Origin: Clostridiaceae bacterium UBA6110
Lineage (GTDB): Bacteria; Bacillota; Clostridia; Clostridiales; Clostridiaceae
Direction of reading: 5' to 3'
Assembly (NCBI GenBank): GCA_002428415.1
Contig: DIWI01000024.1
Location: 36,783 to 94,075, forward strand
Length of the DNA stretch: 57,293 nt
In this document: in pieces, positions 7,847 through 15,940 of the stretch
Position numbering within the stretch: the stretch's first letter is position 1
How the letters are laid out: each line of letters starts with the position of its first letter
Translations under genes and position numbers: made by a program
Notes under the pieces: generated by a model
What the model saw: the letters and a program-made list of their open reading frames with translations, nothing else
Databases searched by the model: none
What the model was told of the DNA's origin: nothing

Positions 7847-8686
7847 CTACGTTATCCTTTCCAGGTTCTTTAGTGATAAGTCCAGTATAGACGATGAATA
7901 GGTGAGAGCGCCAGAGGAAATGAAATCTACGCCAAGATTAATGAGATTCGGTATGTTTTCCTCTGTAAGGTTACCGGAGCATTCTATCAGTGCCCGGCCA
8001 TTGACAATCCCCACTGCCTTTTTCATGTCCTCAGGGCTCATGTTGTCAAGCATGATTATGTCTGCGCCTGCTTCAATGGCTTCTTCAAGCATTACGAAAT
8101 TCTCGACCTCGACCTCTATCCTATGGACAAAGGATGCATATTCCCTTGCCATTTCTACAGCCTTTTTAACTCCGCCTGCAGCTGCGATGTGGTTGTCCTT
8201 GAGCATGACTCCATCGGAAAGGCTGAACCTGTGGTTAAAGCCACCACCGACCTTCACGGCATATTTCTCGAAAATCCTGTTGTTGGGTGTGGTCTTTCTG
8301 GTGTCAAGGAGTTTTATTTTGCTTCCCTTCAGCAGGTCTGCGATTTTCCTTGTGTGGGTTGCTATGCCGCTCATCCTCTGAAGGTAATTCAATGCAGTCC
8401 TTTCGCCTGAAAGGATGACCCGGATATCTCCCTCTACTTCACCTAAGGTCTGCCCCTTGCTGACCTTGTCACCGTCATTTACGGTAAATTTGCATCTTGT
8501 GGTGCCGTCCAGAAGAGCGAAAACCCTCTCGAAAACCTTGAGACCAGCGATTATCCCATCCTGCTTGCAGATTAGATAGGCTTTTCCACGCGTATATCTT
8601 TTTATCACTGAATTGGTCGAAATATCTTCTGAGGGGATATCCTCTCTGAGTGCGGCAAGTATAAGGCCATCAATGTTCTTCTGCAT
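7847..8686 (-). CDS. nadC: Nicotinate-nucleotide pyrophosphorylase (quinolinate phosphoribosyltransferase)
   Basis: A 279-residue protein, normal family length. LDTRKTTPNNR carries the basic PRPP/quinolinate site, with KVGGGFNHRFSLSDGVMLKDNH and VEVENFVMLEEAIEAGADI following in family order. It converts quinolinate and PRPP to nicotinate mononucleotide, CO2 and pyrophosphate, the third step of de novo NAD synthesis, in the cytosol. Its ATG overlaps the end of nadB by 17 bases, indicating coupled translation. Confidence 0.96.
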   Translation of the reverse strand: MQKNIDGLILAALREDIPSEDISTNSVIKRYTRGKAYLICKQDGIIAGLKVFERVFALLDGTTRCKFTVNDGDKVSKGQTLGEVEGDIRVILSGERTALNYLQRMSGIATHTRKIADLLKGSKIKLLDTRKTTPNNRIFEKYAVKVGGGFNHRFSLSDGVMLKDNHIAAAGGVKKAVEMAREYASFVHRIEVEVENFVMLEEAIEAGADIIMLDNMSPEDMKKAVGIVNGRALIECSGNLTEENIPNLINLGVDFISSGALTYSSSILDLSLKNLERIT

Positions 8687-9953
8687 TTTCCTCTTCCTTT
8701 CGTATCTCCTCTAGTATCATCCTTTTGTCATCCTCTGCCATCCTGTCCTTTTCAGGGTATTTAGGCTCAGGGAATTTAGGGTGGTCTGTAATCTTCCAAT
8801 ATTTTTCAATGTCAAGAGCCGCTCTCTTGCTGAATACCAGGCTTTCAAGCAGTGAGTTGCTGGCAAGTCGGTTTCTGCCATGAACACCGTTGCAGCTTGT
8901 CTCGCCGACAGCGTAGAGATTCGCCATGGAGGTCCTTGAATCAAGGTTTACCTCGAGACCGCCCATGAAGTAGTGCTGGGCCGGGACCACGGGAATGCAC
9001 TCCCTGGTTATATCAAAGCCTTCCTTCAGGCAGTGCTCGTATATGTTGGGGAACCTTTCCCTTATATCTGCCTTGACATGGTCCTTGAGGCAAAGCCTCA
9101 CATACGGCATGTCATCCTTTTCCATTTGTTCGAGGATCTTCTTTGTAACCACATCCCTGGGCTGAAGCTCATCAGTGAACCGTTCACCGTTCTTATCCAA
9201 AAGCACTGCACCTTCGCCTCTGACGGATTCCGATATGAGGAATGCCCTGCCAGGCTTGTCGGTGTAAAGGGCAGTAGGGTGTATCTGTATGTAGTCTATG
9301 TCCTTCACCCTTATTCCATGCTTGAGAGCAATTGCTACAGCATCTCCGGTCAGGTGAGGATAATTGGTGGACTTCTTGAAGAGACCTCCTATGCCTCCAG
9401 TAGCCAGGATAGTGACCTGGGCATATATGTTCCTGAGGATCTGGTCTGATGTCCTCGCTACTACGCCGTAGCACCGGCCATCCTCTGCCAGTATGTCAAC
9501 AAGTGTAGTGTCCTCAAGTATCTCCACATTCTTCAATCCAATCACTTTTTCAAGCAGAGTGCTGTTGATCTCCCTTCCTGTCGTATCCTTGCAGTGCAGT
9601 ATCCTTGCCCTGCTGTGTGCACCTTCCCTTGTATAGGAATATCCACCGTCTTCCTTGTCGAACTCGACTCCGAGCCTTACAAGGTCGTCTATGACTTCCC
9701 TGGAACCCCGTATCATGACATCCACAGCTTCCCGGCTATTCTCGTAATGACCTGCCTTAAGGGTGTCCTCCATGAAGATGTCGTAATCCTCGTCATCCAG
9801 CTGGACGCAGATGCCGCCCTGGGCAAGGTTGGAATCGCTCTGGTCCATTTTGCCTTTCGTTATGATCAGTATCTTCCTGTCCCTGGAAAGGTTGAGTGCT
9901 GCAAAGAGACCTGATACTCCGGTGCCAACAATAATGACATCATACTCCTTCAT
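8670..9953 (-). CDS. nadB: L-aspartate oxidase
   Basis: A 427-residue FAD protein. IVGTGVSGLFAALNLS is the dinucleotide-binding loop, followed by SNLAQGGICVQL, ESVRGEGAVLLD and VGETSCNGVHGRNRLASNS, typical of the succinate dehydrogenase/NadB flavoprotein family. It oxidises aspartate to iminoaspartate for NadA; in anaerobes fumarate is the likely acceptor (known of the family). It is shorter than the roughly 540-residue enterobacterial enzyme because the helical C-terminal part is reduced. The ATG at 9953, with AGGAAG upstream, overlaps nadA by 14 bases; an upstream in-frame start at 9971 is less likely. Confidence 0.95.
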   Translation of the reverse strand: MKEYDVIIVGTGVSGLFAALNLSRDRKILIITKGKMDQSDSNLAQGGICVQLDDEDYDIFMEDTLKAGHYENSREAVDVMIRGSREVIDDLVRLGVEFDKEDGGYSYTREGAHSRARILHCKDTTGREINSTLLEKVIGLKNVEILEDTTLVDILAEDGRCYGVVARTSDQILRNIYAQVTILATGGIGGLFKKSTNYPHLTGDAVAIALKHGIRVKDIDYIQIHPTALYTDKPGRAFLISESVRGEGAVLLDKNGERFTDELQPRDVVTKKILEQMEKDDMPYVRLCLKDHVKADIRERFPNIYEHCLKEGFDITRECIPVVPAQHYFMGGLEVNLDSRTSMANLYAVGETSCNGVHGRNRLASNSLLESLVFSKRAALDIEKYWKITDHPKFPEPKYPEKDRMAEDDKRMILEEIRKEEENAEEH

Positions 9954-10866
9954 TTTTCTTCCTGCCTGCAAGCTTCAGCATTAGTTCAAGGGGCTGAAGG
10001 CCTTTCTTCATGAGTGCTTCATCCATGTGAAGCTCGTTATCAAGGGTTTCAAGAGCATGAAGCAGCTTTTCCAGGGTGTTCAGCTTCATGTCGGGACAGG
10101 TCTGGCTGCCTGATACAGCATGGAACCTTTTACCCTTGCCTGATTTTTCAAGCTCATGGAATATCCCGGTCTCTGTGCATATGAGAAAATCCTCTGCATC
10201 TGTATTTTCCACATACTTTATGATGTCTGAGGTGCTTCCGACGAAGTCGGATAGCTCAAGTATCTCCTCCCTGCATTCAGGATGGGAAGCTACCTTTGCA
10301 TTCGGGAAATCAGCTTTTTTCTTTAACAGGTCATGCTTCTTTATCGATGTATGGACGTGACAGTAGCCATCGTTGAATATGAAGTTCTTCTCAGGGACAA
10401 GCCTTGAGATGTATCTTCCGAGATTCTGGTCCGGTATGAAGTATATGTTCTTCTGTGGCAGTGAACTGACAACTGATAATGCGTTGGAGGAGGTGACACA
10501 TACATCTGAATGGGCCTTGATTTCTGCAGTCGAATTGATGTAGCATACCACTGCCAGATCCTCATGCTCTCTTCTTGCAGCCTCGATGCCTTCCACTGTA
10601 GCCATATGAGCCATGGGGCAGTCAGCCTTCAGATCAGGCATGATGACCTTCTTGTGAGGATTAAGCATCTTTGCGCTTTCTCCCATGAAATAGACTCCGC
10701 AGAATATGATCACGCTTTCCTTCGCTTCTGATGCAACCTTGCTCAGATAGTACGAATCTCCAACAAAGTCGGCGACATCCTGAACATCTCCCGGCACATA
10801 GTAATGGGCGAGGATAACAGCATCCTTTTCAGCCTTTAGCTTCAGTATCTTTTCCTTAATTGTCAT
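9940..10866 (-). CDS. nadA: Quinolinate synthase A
   Basis: A 308-residue protein of the compact NadA class. The three cluster-ligand Cys are near residues 83 (KADCPMAH), 169 (DGYCHVHT) and 257 (SGSQTCPDM). HYYVPGDVQDVADFVGDS lies at the N-terminus. It condenses iminoaspartate with dihydroxyacetone phosphate to quinolinate using a 4Fe-4S cluster. It is the first gene of the nad operon, preceded by a promoter whose -35 box lies in a NiaR-type palindrome. Confidence 0.96.
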   Translation of the reverse strand: MTIKEKILKLKAEKDAVILAHYYVPGDVQDVADFVGDSYYLSKVASEAKESVIIFCGVYFMGESAKMLNPHKKVIMPDLKADCPMAHMATVEGIEAARREHEDLAVVCYINSTAEIKAHSDVCVTSSNALSVVSSLPQKNIYFIPDQNLGRYISRLVPEKNFIFNDGYCHVHTSIKKHDLLKKKADFPNAKVASHPECREEILELSDFVGSTSDIIKYVENTDAEDFLICTETGIFHELEKSGKGKRFHAVSGSQTCPDMKLNTLEKLLHALETLDNELHMDEALMKKGLQPLELMLKLAGRKKNEGV

Positions 10867-10900
10867 TTGATTTGCTCCTTTTCGTCATTGTTATGACAAT

Positions 10901-10929
10901 AGATTAAGACTTTGATTTACAGCTGTCAA
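10901..10929 (-). promoter_or_regulatory. Sigma-A promoter of the nad operon
   Basis: On the reverse strand TTGACA (10929-10924) and TAATCT (10906-10901), spacer 17. The -35 box sits inside the palindromic operator, so bound repressor would block RNA polymerase. Confidence 0.8.
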
Positions 10930-10941
10930 TACAGGTGTAAA
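10916..10941. promoter_or_regulatory. NiaR operator (palindrome) of nadA
   Basis: TTTACAGCTGT (10916-10926), four bases, then ACAGGTGTAAA (10931-10941): 11-base half sites with one mismatch. The ACAGGTGTA half site agrees with the NiaR motif I recall from Bacillota; that match is from memory. Position over the -35 box and co-transcription with niaR support the call. Confidence 0.75.
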
Positions 10942-10976
10942 GACATAAGCAATAATTAATATCTGATGAGGAGCAT

Positions 10977-11328
10977 GTGTGGTTAATAAAGAGTTTACCC
11001 GTTGTTTTTTATGCCGTGGAAGCTTCATGAGAAGATTATGGAAGGGATGATGACAATGAGGTTCGTGGAATTTGGGATATGAGAAATCCAGGTCTTCTTC
11101 TCATACACGTTGCAGGTACTTATTGGAATCTGATGTTCGCTATGGTTATTGAAGACTGTTGAAAATTTCAGGCTGCTTGGCCCTGTTATTGAAGGGCCTG
11201 ACCCGGAAATTAACTCTGAGTTCCTTATATGGATAACAAGCCTGAAAAGCAGCTTTACGGTCATAAGATGGAATTCTCAAGATGACAGAATTATGCTTGT
11301 GGATAAAAGACATCTGATAAAATTATAA
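10977..11328 (+). pseudogene. Decayed coding remnant of unknown family
   Basis: No intact gene fills 10942-11425, but two protein-like frames run forward in series. The first covers 10977-11159, with an internal stop at 11028, and includes LLLIHVAGTYWNLMFAM. The second covers 11134-11328 and includes GPVIEGPDPEINSEFLIW and ends at a TAA. A frameshift around 11134-11158 would join them. There is no good start or ribosome site. I do not recognise the family. Chance open frames cannot be excluded. Confidence 0.3.
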
Positions 11329-11364
11329 ACATCCATCAAATTAACGCCAGCTTCATTTCAAAAA

Positions 11365-11393
11365 TTGCTGGTTTGGTGTAAAGTTAATATAGG
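11365..11393 (+). promoter_or_regulatory. Probable promoter of the DUF4003 gene
   Basis: TTGCTG (11365-11370) and TATAGG (11388-11393), spacer 17, with GGGAGGGG 10-17 bases before the ATG at 11426. Confidence 0.5.
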
Positions 11394-11425
11394 GACATTA
11401 AAGAACACTATCGGGAGGGGTCGCG

Positions 11426-12412
11426 ATGACAGAATCACTTCTAAGGAACTGCGAGCTATTTGTAACTAACAGGGACATACTTAAAGTAAACTTCAAATGG
11501 GACAGTTCACAGATGCATCCACTATGCGCATCCCTTTGCGCCGAGAGGGACATCGAGGCTGACTCTGAAAAGATAAGGGCATGCAAGGAAATAATAAAGG
11601 AGAATACAGGTCTTCTGTCCGAATTCAAGGGGACAGTGCTTCTGGCTTTAGCCACGATACTATCCTTTGAAGCGGATCCTGAGGGTAAGTTCCATCAGGT
11701 AACTGAAAGCTATGCAGCGCTCAGAAAGGAATTCCATTCTTCTCCTTACCTTCCACTTTCTGCATTCATGATAGCAGACATGGCGGACAGCTTCAGCTAT
11801 GAGTCCATAGCTGATAAGTCGAAACGGATCTACAAGAAGATGAAGGAGAAGCATCCGTTCCTCACCTCCAGCGAGGATGCCGGCTTTGCCGTGCTGTTTG
11901 CGCTGTCGGATATTGATGAGGATGAAACTATAAGAAGAACTGAGGAATGCTATTCACTGCTCAAGGGCAGATTCTTCTCCAGTGATTCAGTACAGGCACT
12001 TAGCCATGCTCTGGCAATGGGTGCGGGTACAACTGAGGAAAAGGTCGCAAGGACTCTGGAGATATACGAGAAGCTGAAGGAAAAGGGATGCAAATACGGA
12101 ACAGGTCCTGAGCTTGCAACTCTCGGTATGCTGTCTCTGTCCGGAAGCGATGTGGATACGATAGTCGAAGACGTGGCGGAGCTTGACCAGTATCTATCAA
12201 CAGTCAAGGGCTTCGGAACCTTCGGCACAGGAAAGGCCCAGAGGCTCATGTTTGCGAGTTTCCTCACAGCCAACCAATATAAGAAGAGCAGTCTGTCGAG
12301 TGCCATAAAGGCAACTCTTGTCAGCAGCGTTACAAGCCTCATCATAGCCGAGCAGGTTGCAGTCATTGCCATCATAGCAGCAAGCTCAGCATCATCAAGC
12401 ACAAGCAGCTGA
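11426..12412 (+). CDS. DUF4003 family protein
   Basis: A 328-residue protein that is mostly alpha-helical and matches the DUF4003 pattern: an N-terminal helical region, then repeated SDIDEDETIRRTEECYSLLK and GTTEEKVARTLEIYEKLKEK-like units, and SLSGSDVDTIVEDVAELD. Its function is unknown. The C-terminus is odd: about 25 hydrophobic residues rich in Ala/Ile followed by a Ser/Thr tail, a possible membrane anchor. It is a single gene with its own promoter and a strong terminator after it. Confidence 0.85.
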   Translation: MTESLLRNCELFVTNRDILKVNFKWDSSQMHPLCASLCAERDIEADSEKIRACKEIIKENTGLLSEFKGTVLLALATILSFEADPEGKFHQVTESYAALRKEFHSSPYLPLSAFMIADMADSFSYESIADKSKRIYKKMKEKHPFLTSSEDAGFAVLFALSDIDEDETIRRTEECYSLLKGRFFSSDSVQALSHALAMGAGTTEEKVARTLEIYEKLKEKGCKYGTGPELATLGMLSLSGSDVDTIVEDVAELDQYLSTVKGFGTFGTGKAQRLMFASFLTANQYKKSSLSSAIKATLVSSVTSLIIAEQVAVIAIIAASSASSSTSS

Positions 12413-12489
12413 ACACACTGAAGCTGAAATGAATGGATTTTAATGACAGCTGAATGATGAAAGGGTGTTACCTTATCTAAAAAATAAAA

Positions 12490-12532
12490 GGATGCAGCTA
12501 TTGGAATTTTTTAGCTTCCAATAGCTGCATCC
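12490..12532. terminator. Bidirectional terminator, DUF4003 / M48 protease
   Basis: A 17-bp perfect stem (12490-12506 with 12516-12532) with a T-rich loop. A-rich sequence precedes it and T-rich sequence follows, so it can serve both convergent genes. Confidence 0.92.
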
Positions 12533-12537
12533 TTCAT

Positions 12538-13779
12538 TTATTCAAGACTTTCTTTTCTTTTGACAGTTGAGATAGCTGCAATCCTGTCACTTATCGGAGG
12601 ATGGGAATAGGACATTATAACAACAAGCGGGTGAGGTGTGAGGTTTGAAAAGTTCTCCCTGGCAAGGACCTTCAAGGCACTTGTCATTGGCTCTTTGCCT
12701 GCGGTTTCAGCCGAGAACCTGTCTGCCCTGTACTCGGCTTTCCTGGAGATCGCAGTAAGTGGAATGCCGAGGAGTATACCTAGAGGTTCCATGAGGATCC
12801 CGAAAAGGATTATTGCAAATCCAAGGTGTACATCTGAAAATCCGAAGGCCATGGAGAAGTCACCTGATGACATGAAGAAAGTAAGCATGGCAAGATAGGC
12901 TGCAGTCTGGACTGCTGAAATCAGAAAGTTCTTCAGGACATCCCTGTGCCTTGCATGTCCGATCTCATGGGCCAGGACCGCAACCGTCTCATCTGCACTG
13001 AGCTTCCCGACGAGAGTGTCGAAAAGGACTATCTGCTTGAATCTGCCGAAGCCTGAGAAGAATGCATTGAGCCTTGAGGATCGCTTAGAAGAATCCATGA
13101 CGCTTATCCCTTTAATACCATAGCCTGTCTTTCTGGCCAGAGACTCAATCTTTTCCTTGAGCTCCCCGTCAGGAAGCGGAGTAAGCTTGTTGAAGAGGCG
13201 GATGAACACCCTTGTATAGAGCAGGTTGATTACAAGCGACAGTGCCATGAAGAGAAGCCAGGAATAGAGTATGAACTCGTTTCCCATACCAAGGTACATT
13301 GAAAGAAGAAGGTAGCCTAAAGGACCGCCAAGAATGACAGCCAGAAGCATTGACTTCACCTGGTCAAGCATGAATGTCTTCACAGTAGACTTGTTGAAGC
13401 CATACCTCTCTTCGATGCTGAAGGTCTGGTATATACTGAAGCCGATAGCTAAAGCATAGCTTACCGTCATATATATGCCAAAGAAGACAAGGGTCTCAAG
13501 CTTAAGGTCCGGGGTGACTGAAGATGCAAGATAAGCAATGTATGGAAAGAACCCGAAAAGCAGGAATAAAATTAGGATCGCTGTGTCAGTTACCCGCGCA
13601 ATCATTGAAAGCCTGTGGCTCTCCATGGTGTAGTCCAGCCATTTCCTGTATTCCTCTTCAACGTAGACATCTGACACGTTGTCAGGGACTGGCTTCAGCC
13701 TGTTCCTGTAGTTAAGTGCTGACAAAGTCATCTCGAGTGTAAATATCGATATTATTATGGCAATAGTTATTTGCTGCAT
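12538..13779 (-). CDS. M48 family metalloprotease (Ste24/CAAX-protease-like)
   Basis: A 413-residue membrane protein with about seven helices. The zinc motif is HEIGH at residues 271-275 in LAHEIGHARHRD, and the third ligand Glu lies in AEYRADRFSA. The N-terminal Ste24 domain (about residues 30-200) precedes the peptidase domain. The family cleaves misfolded or prenylated membrane proteins; in bacteria it is membrane quality control (inference). The ATG at 13779 has AGGAGG at 13784-13789. An in-frame extension to 13878 lacks a ribosome site. Confidence 0.9.
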   Translation of the reverse strand: MQQITIAIIISIFTLEMTLSALNYRNRLKPVPDNVSDVYVEEEYRKWLDYTMESHRLSMIARVTDTAILILFLLFGFFPYIAYLASSVTPDLKLETLVFFGIYMTVSYALAIGFSIYQTFSIEERYGFNKSTVKTFMLDQVKSMLLAVILGGPLGYLLLSMYLGMGNEFILYSWLLFMALSLVINLLYTRVFIRLFNKLTPLPDGELKEKIESLARKTGYGIKGISVMDSSKRSSRLNAFFSGFGRFKQIVLFDTLVGKLSADETVAVLAHEIGHARHRDVLKNFLISAVQTAAYLAMLTFFMSSGDFSMAFGFSDVHLGFAIILFGILMEPLGILLGIPLTAISRKAEYRADRFSAETAGKEPMTSALKVLARENFSNLTPHPLVVIMSYSHPPISDRIAAISTVKRKESLE

Positions 13780-14240
13780 GTTTCCTCCTGTGAGCGGATC
13801 ATTTGTTAATCCAATAGTAGCACTGGAAGAGATGATAAGTCGAATATAATGTTCGGGATTGCCTGGATCAGACATCATATGACAGCGCTATGAAGATTAG
13901 GAAGGCCTGACGATCCCATTGTTAAGGTAAGGCTATAGACCTGAAGAATTTGTGGGTTAAGTATGTTCAACCTTTTCTAATGCCATATTCATTAAACTTC
14001 AAAAAAATGAGATAATCGGTTAAGTGAAAGAGAACAGGGAGAGTATATAATACTTATTGGTGAAGTCAGGGGTGTACGGAAAAATACAAGTAAGAGAACA
14101 GGGGAGGCTTCAGGAAGAGACTGTTTCTGAAGGAAGTTATTATCAGCAGCGACTGAAACGGTTAAACGAATGTTCACATATTTGACGTATGGTTGAAACT
14201 CCATTGGTGTAACATTGACCTTGAGAGAGGGGGCGTTGAT
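13780..14240. other. Intergenic region with a possible small ORF
   Basis: Holds the upstream region of the M48 gene and that of the small cysteine-rich protein. A forward open frame from a GTG at 14060 to a TGA at 14183-14185 could encode about 41 residues ending YYQQRLKRLNECSHI, but it lacks a ribosome site. The phrase AGAGAACAGGG occurs twice (near 14031 and 14093). I see no firm promoter. Confidence 0.3.
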
Positions 14241-14414
14241 ATGAAGAAACCTATATGGAAGAAATGGTGGTTCTGGCTTATCATTGGCGGGATGGTGGTT
14301 GATTCGGTATCCCTGTACTGTCTGCTGAATTGGAAGAAGAAACAAGATGGTGAGGAAACTGAAGGAACCTGTTGTGATAAAGAGAAATGCTGCGGAGGAT
14401 TATTTTCCTGCTAA
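14241..14414 (+). CDS. Small single-pass membrane protein with Cys-rich tail
   Basis: A 57-residue protein: a basic Trp-rich start (MKKPIWKKWWFW), one membrane helix of about 20 residues (residues 10-30), then a charged segment ending TCCDKEKCCGGLFSC with five Cys. The GAGAGGGGG tract just upstream selects the ATG at 14241. No family is recognised. The paired Cys suggest metal or FeS binding, or a redox role at the membrane (inference). A strong terminator follows directly, supporting a real monocistronic gene. Confidence 0.65.
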   Translation: MKKPIWKKWWFWLIIGGMVVDSVSLYCLLNWKKKQDGEETEGTCCDKEKCCGGLFSC

Positions 14415-14426
14415 TCATAGATTTAA

Positions 14427-14455
14427 GGCCATTCCAGTGCGGAATGGCCCGTTTT
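14427..14455 (+). terminator. Terminator after the Cys-rich small protein
   Basis: GGCCATTCC (14427-14435), a 5-base loop, GGAATGGCC (14441-14449), then CGTTTT. Confidence 0.88.
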
Positions 14456-14522
14456 ATCCTATAATTGAATTTGTAGGCATATGACGTACAATTGGATTTA
14501 TAACCTGAAGGAGAGTGACATT

Positions 14523-15017
14523 ATGAGAACTGGCAAGGTAATTGATGCTATGATAGGATATTACGCAAAAGATGCAAGGAGAATAAACCATTTTCTAAAG
14601 GTGTATGGATTTTCGAAGTCCATTGGAGAAATGGAAGGTCTCGACGAAAGGACTCAGGAGATCCTTGAGATAACCGCAGTAACACATGATATCGGAATCA
14701 AAATCAGCGAGGAAAAGTACGGGAATTGCTCTGGCGCAAATCAGCAGGCTGAAGGACCGCCTGAAGCCAGGAAGCTTCTCTTGGAGCTCGGCTTCGAGGA
14801 TGAACTTGTTGAAAGGGTATGCTTCATCATTTCCAGGCATCACACCTACAAGGATATCCATGGCCTTGACTACCAGATACTCGTTGAGGCTGATTTCCTG
14901 GTAAATGCATTCGAGGACAGTCTGTCGGAAACAGCGATAAGGAGCTTCAGGGACAAGGTGTTCAGGACAGGCACAGGGAAAAGGTTCCTTGAAGACCTGT
15001 ACGTGAAAATCGATTGA
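14523..15017 (+). CDS. HD domain-containing phosphohydrolase
   Basis: A 164-residue single-domain HD protein. His in INHFLKVYGF, the HD pair in TAVTHDIGIK, and SRHHTYKD plus VEADFLVNAF later give the metal-binding pattern. Small HD proteins of this kind hydrolyse phosphoesters or nucleotides; the substrate is unknown. GGAGAG upstream selects the ATG at 14523 rather than 14481. It is flanked by terminators on both sides, so it is a lone gene. Confidence 0.85.
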   Translation: MRTGKVIDAMIGYYAKDARRINHFLKVYGFSKSIGEMEGLDERTQEILEITAVTHDIGIKISEEKYGNCSGANQQAEGPPEARKLLLELGFEDELVERVCFIISRHHTYKDIHGLDYQILVEADFLVNAFEDSLSETAIRSFRDKVFRTGTGKRFLEDLYVKID

Positions 15018-15078
15018 GGCAAAGAGGTTCAATAAGGCATATCTGCCCTAAAGGATAGAATGATATATTATTCATTAA

Positions 15079-15107
15079 AAAAGCTATAATTTTTAATTAT
15101 AGCTTTT
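15079..15107. terminator. Terminator after the HD gene
   Basis: A 13-bp perfect stem AAAAGCTATAATT/AATTATAGCTTTT with a TTT loop. The A and T arms can also act as T-tails. Confidence 0.85.
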
Positions 15108-15197
15108 ATTGCGAATAAAATATGAACTGGAATACCAAGCAATGATAATAGAAATATGTGCAAATTAGACTTTATTGGAATATTATAGTTAAAAACG

Positions 15198-15236
15198 TGA
15201 ATAATAGTTGATTATTCATTATTTTGGCTATATAAT
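15198..15236 (+). promoter_or_regulatory. satD promoter with palindrome over the -35 box
   Basis: TTGATT (15208-15213) and TATAAT (15231-15236), spacer 17. A perfect inverted repeat TGAATAAT-N5-ATTATTCA (15198-15205 and 15211-15218) covers the -35 box, as expected of a repressor operator. AGGAGGTG precedes the start codon. Confidence 0.7.
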
Positions 15237-15259
15237 CTGATTGAAAAGGAGGTGCATTT

Positions 15260-15940
15260 ATGTTTTTCTCGGGAAACCCACTCATTGCAATAATTGGCGA
15301 TATTAAGGATTCGAGAAGTATCACAAATAGGAGTGAAGTGCAGAAAAAACTAAAAGTGGTACTGGATGAAATTTCTGAAAAATATAATAATGATATCTCA
15401 TCCAAGTTTAACATCACATTGGGCGATGAGTTTCAAGGACTATTATGTGAGGGTGCAAACACCATGAAGATAATTACAGAAATCGAGAGAAAAATGCATC
15501 CGACAAAAATCAGATTTGGAGTTGGAATAGGAGAAATAACTACAGATATTGACAAGGAGATGTCAATAGGCGCAGATGGACCTGGGTACTATAAAGCCAG
15601 GGAGGCGATTGACTACCTTAAGGAAAATGAAAGAAGAAAGAGTACGTATTCTACGGACATCAAATTTGAGACTGAGAGCAACAATAAAGCGTTCTTAAGG
15701 TTGATAAACACCATATTAGTGCTCCTGACAGTGATCAAGGATTCCTGGACCGACAGACAAAGGGAAATAATATGGGATATGCTGGAACATCAGGACACTC
15801 AGGCAGAGGTGGCAAATAGGCTGAATATCCAACAGCCTACTGTGCAGAAAAGTTTGGCAATAGGAAAATACTATGCATATAAGGACGCCTTGGATGCCAT
15901 TGGTGAAGTTCTTGAGGAAATAAGGAGAGATGATGGCTAA
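15260..15940 (+). CDS. satD: SatD family protein
   Basis: A 226-residue protein matching the SatD family: an N-terminal IAIIGDIKDSRSI segment, TLGDEFQGLL, and a C-terminal helix-turn-helix (about 165-210, QAEVANRLNIQQPTVQKSL). SatD was named for an acid-tolerance locus in streptococci; its biochemistry is not settled. The helix-turn-helix and the palindrome over its own promoter make it a candidate DNA-binding autoregulator (inference). It overlaps the next gene. The local sequence looks more AT-rich than its neighbours. Confidence 0.85.
   Translation: MFFSGNPLIAIIGDIKDSRSITNRSEVQKKLKVVLDEISEKYNNDISSKFNITLGDEFQGLLCEGANTMKIITEIERKMHPTKIRFGVGIGEITTDIDKEMSIGADGPGYYKAREAIDYLKENERRKSTYSTDIKFETESNNKAFLRLINTILVLLTVIKDSWTDRQREIIWDMLEHQDTQAEVANRLNIQQPTVQKSLAIGKYYAYKDALDAIGEVLEEIRRDDG

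Noticed and set aside
9193..9474. Second reverse frame inside nadB
   Set aside because: Out-of-frame shadow on the same strand; nadB is intact across the region.
11025..11264. Reverse 79-residue frame in the nadA-DUF4003 gap
   Set aside because: No ribosome site and low-complexity composition; the forward frames look more protein-like.
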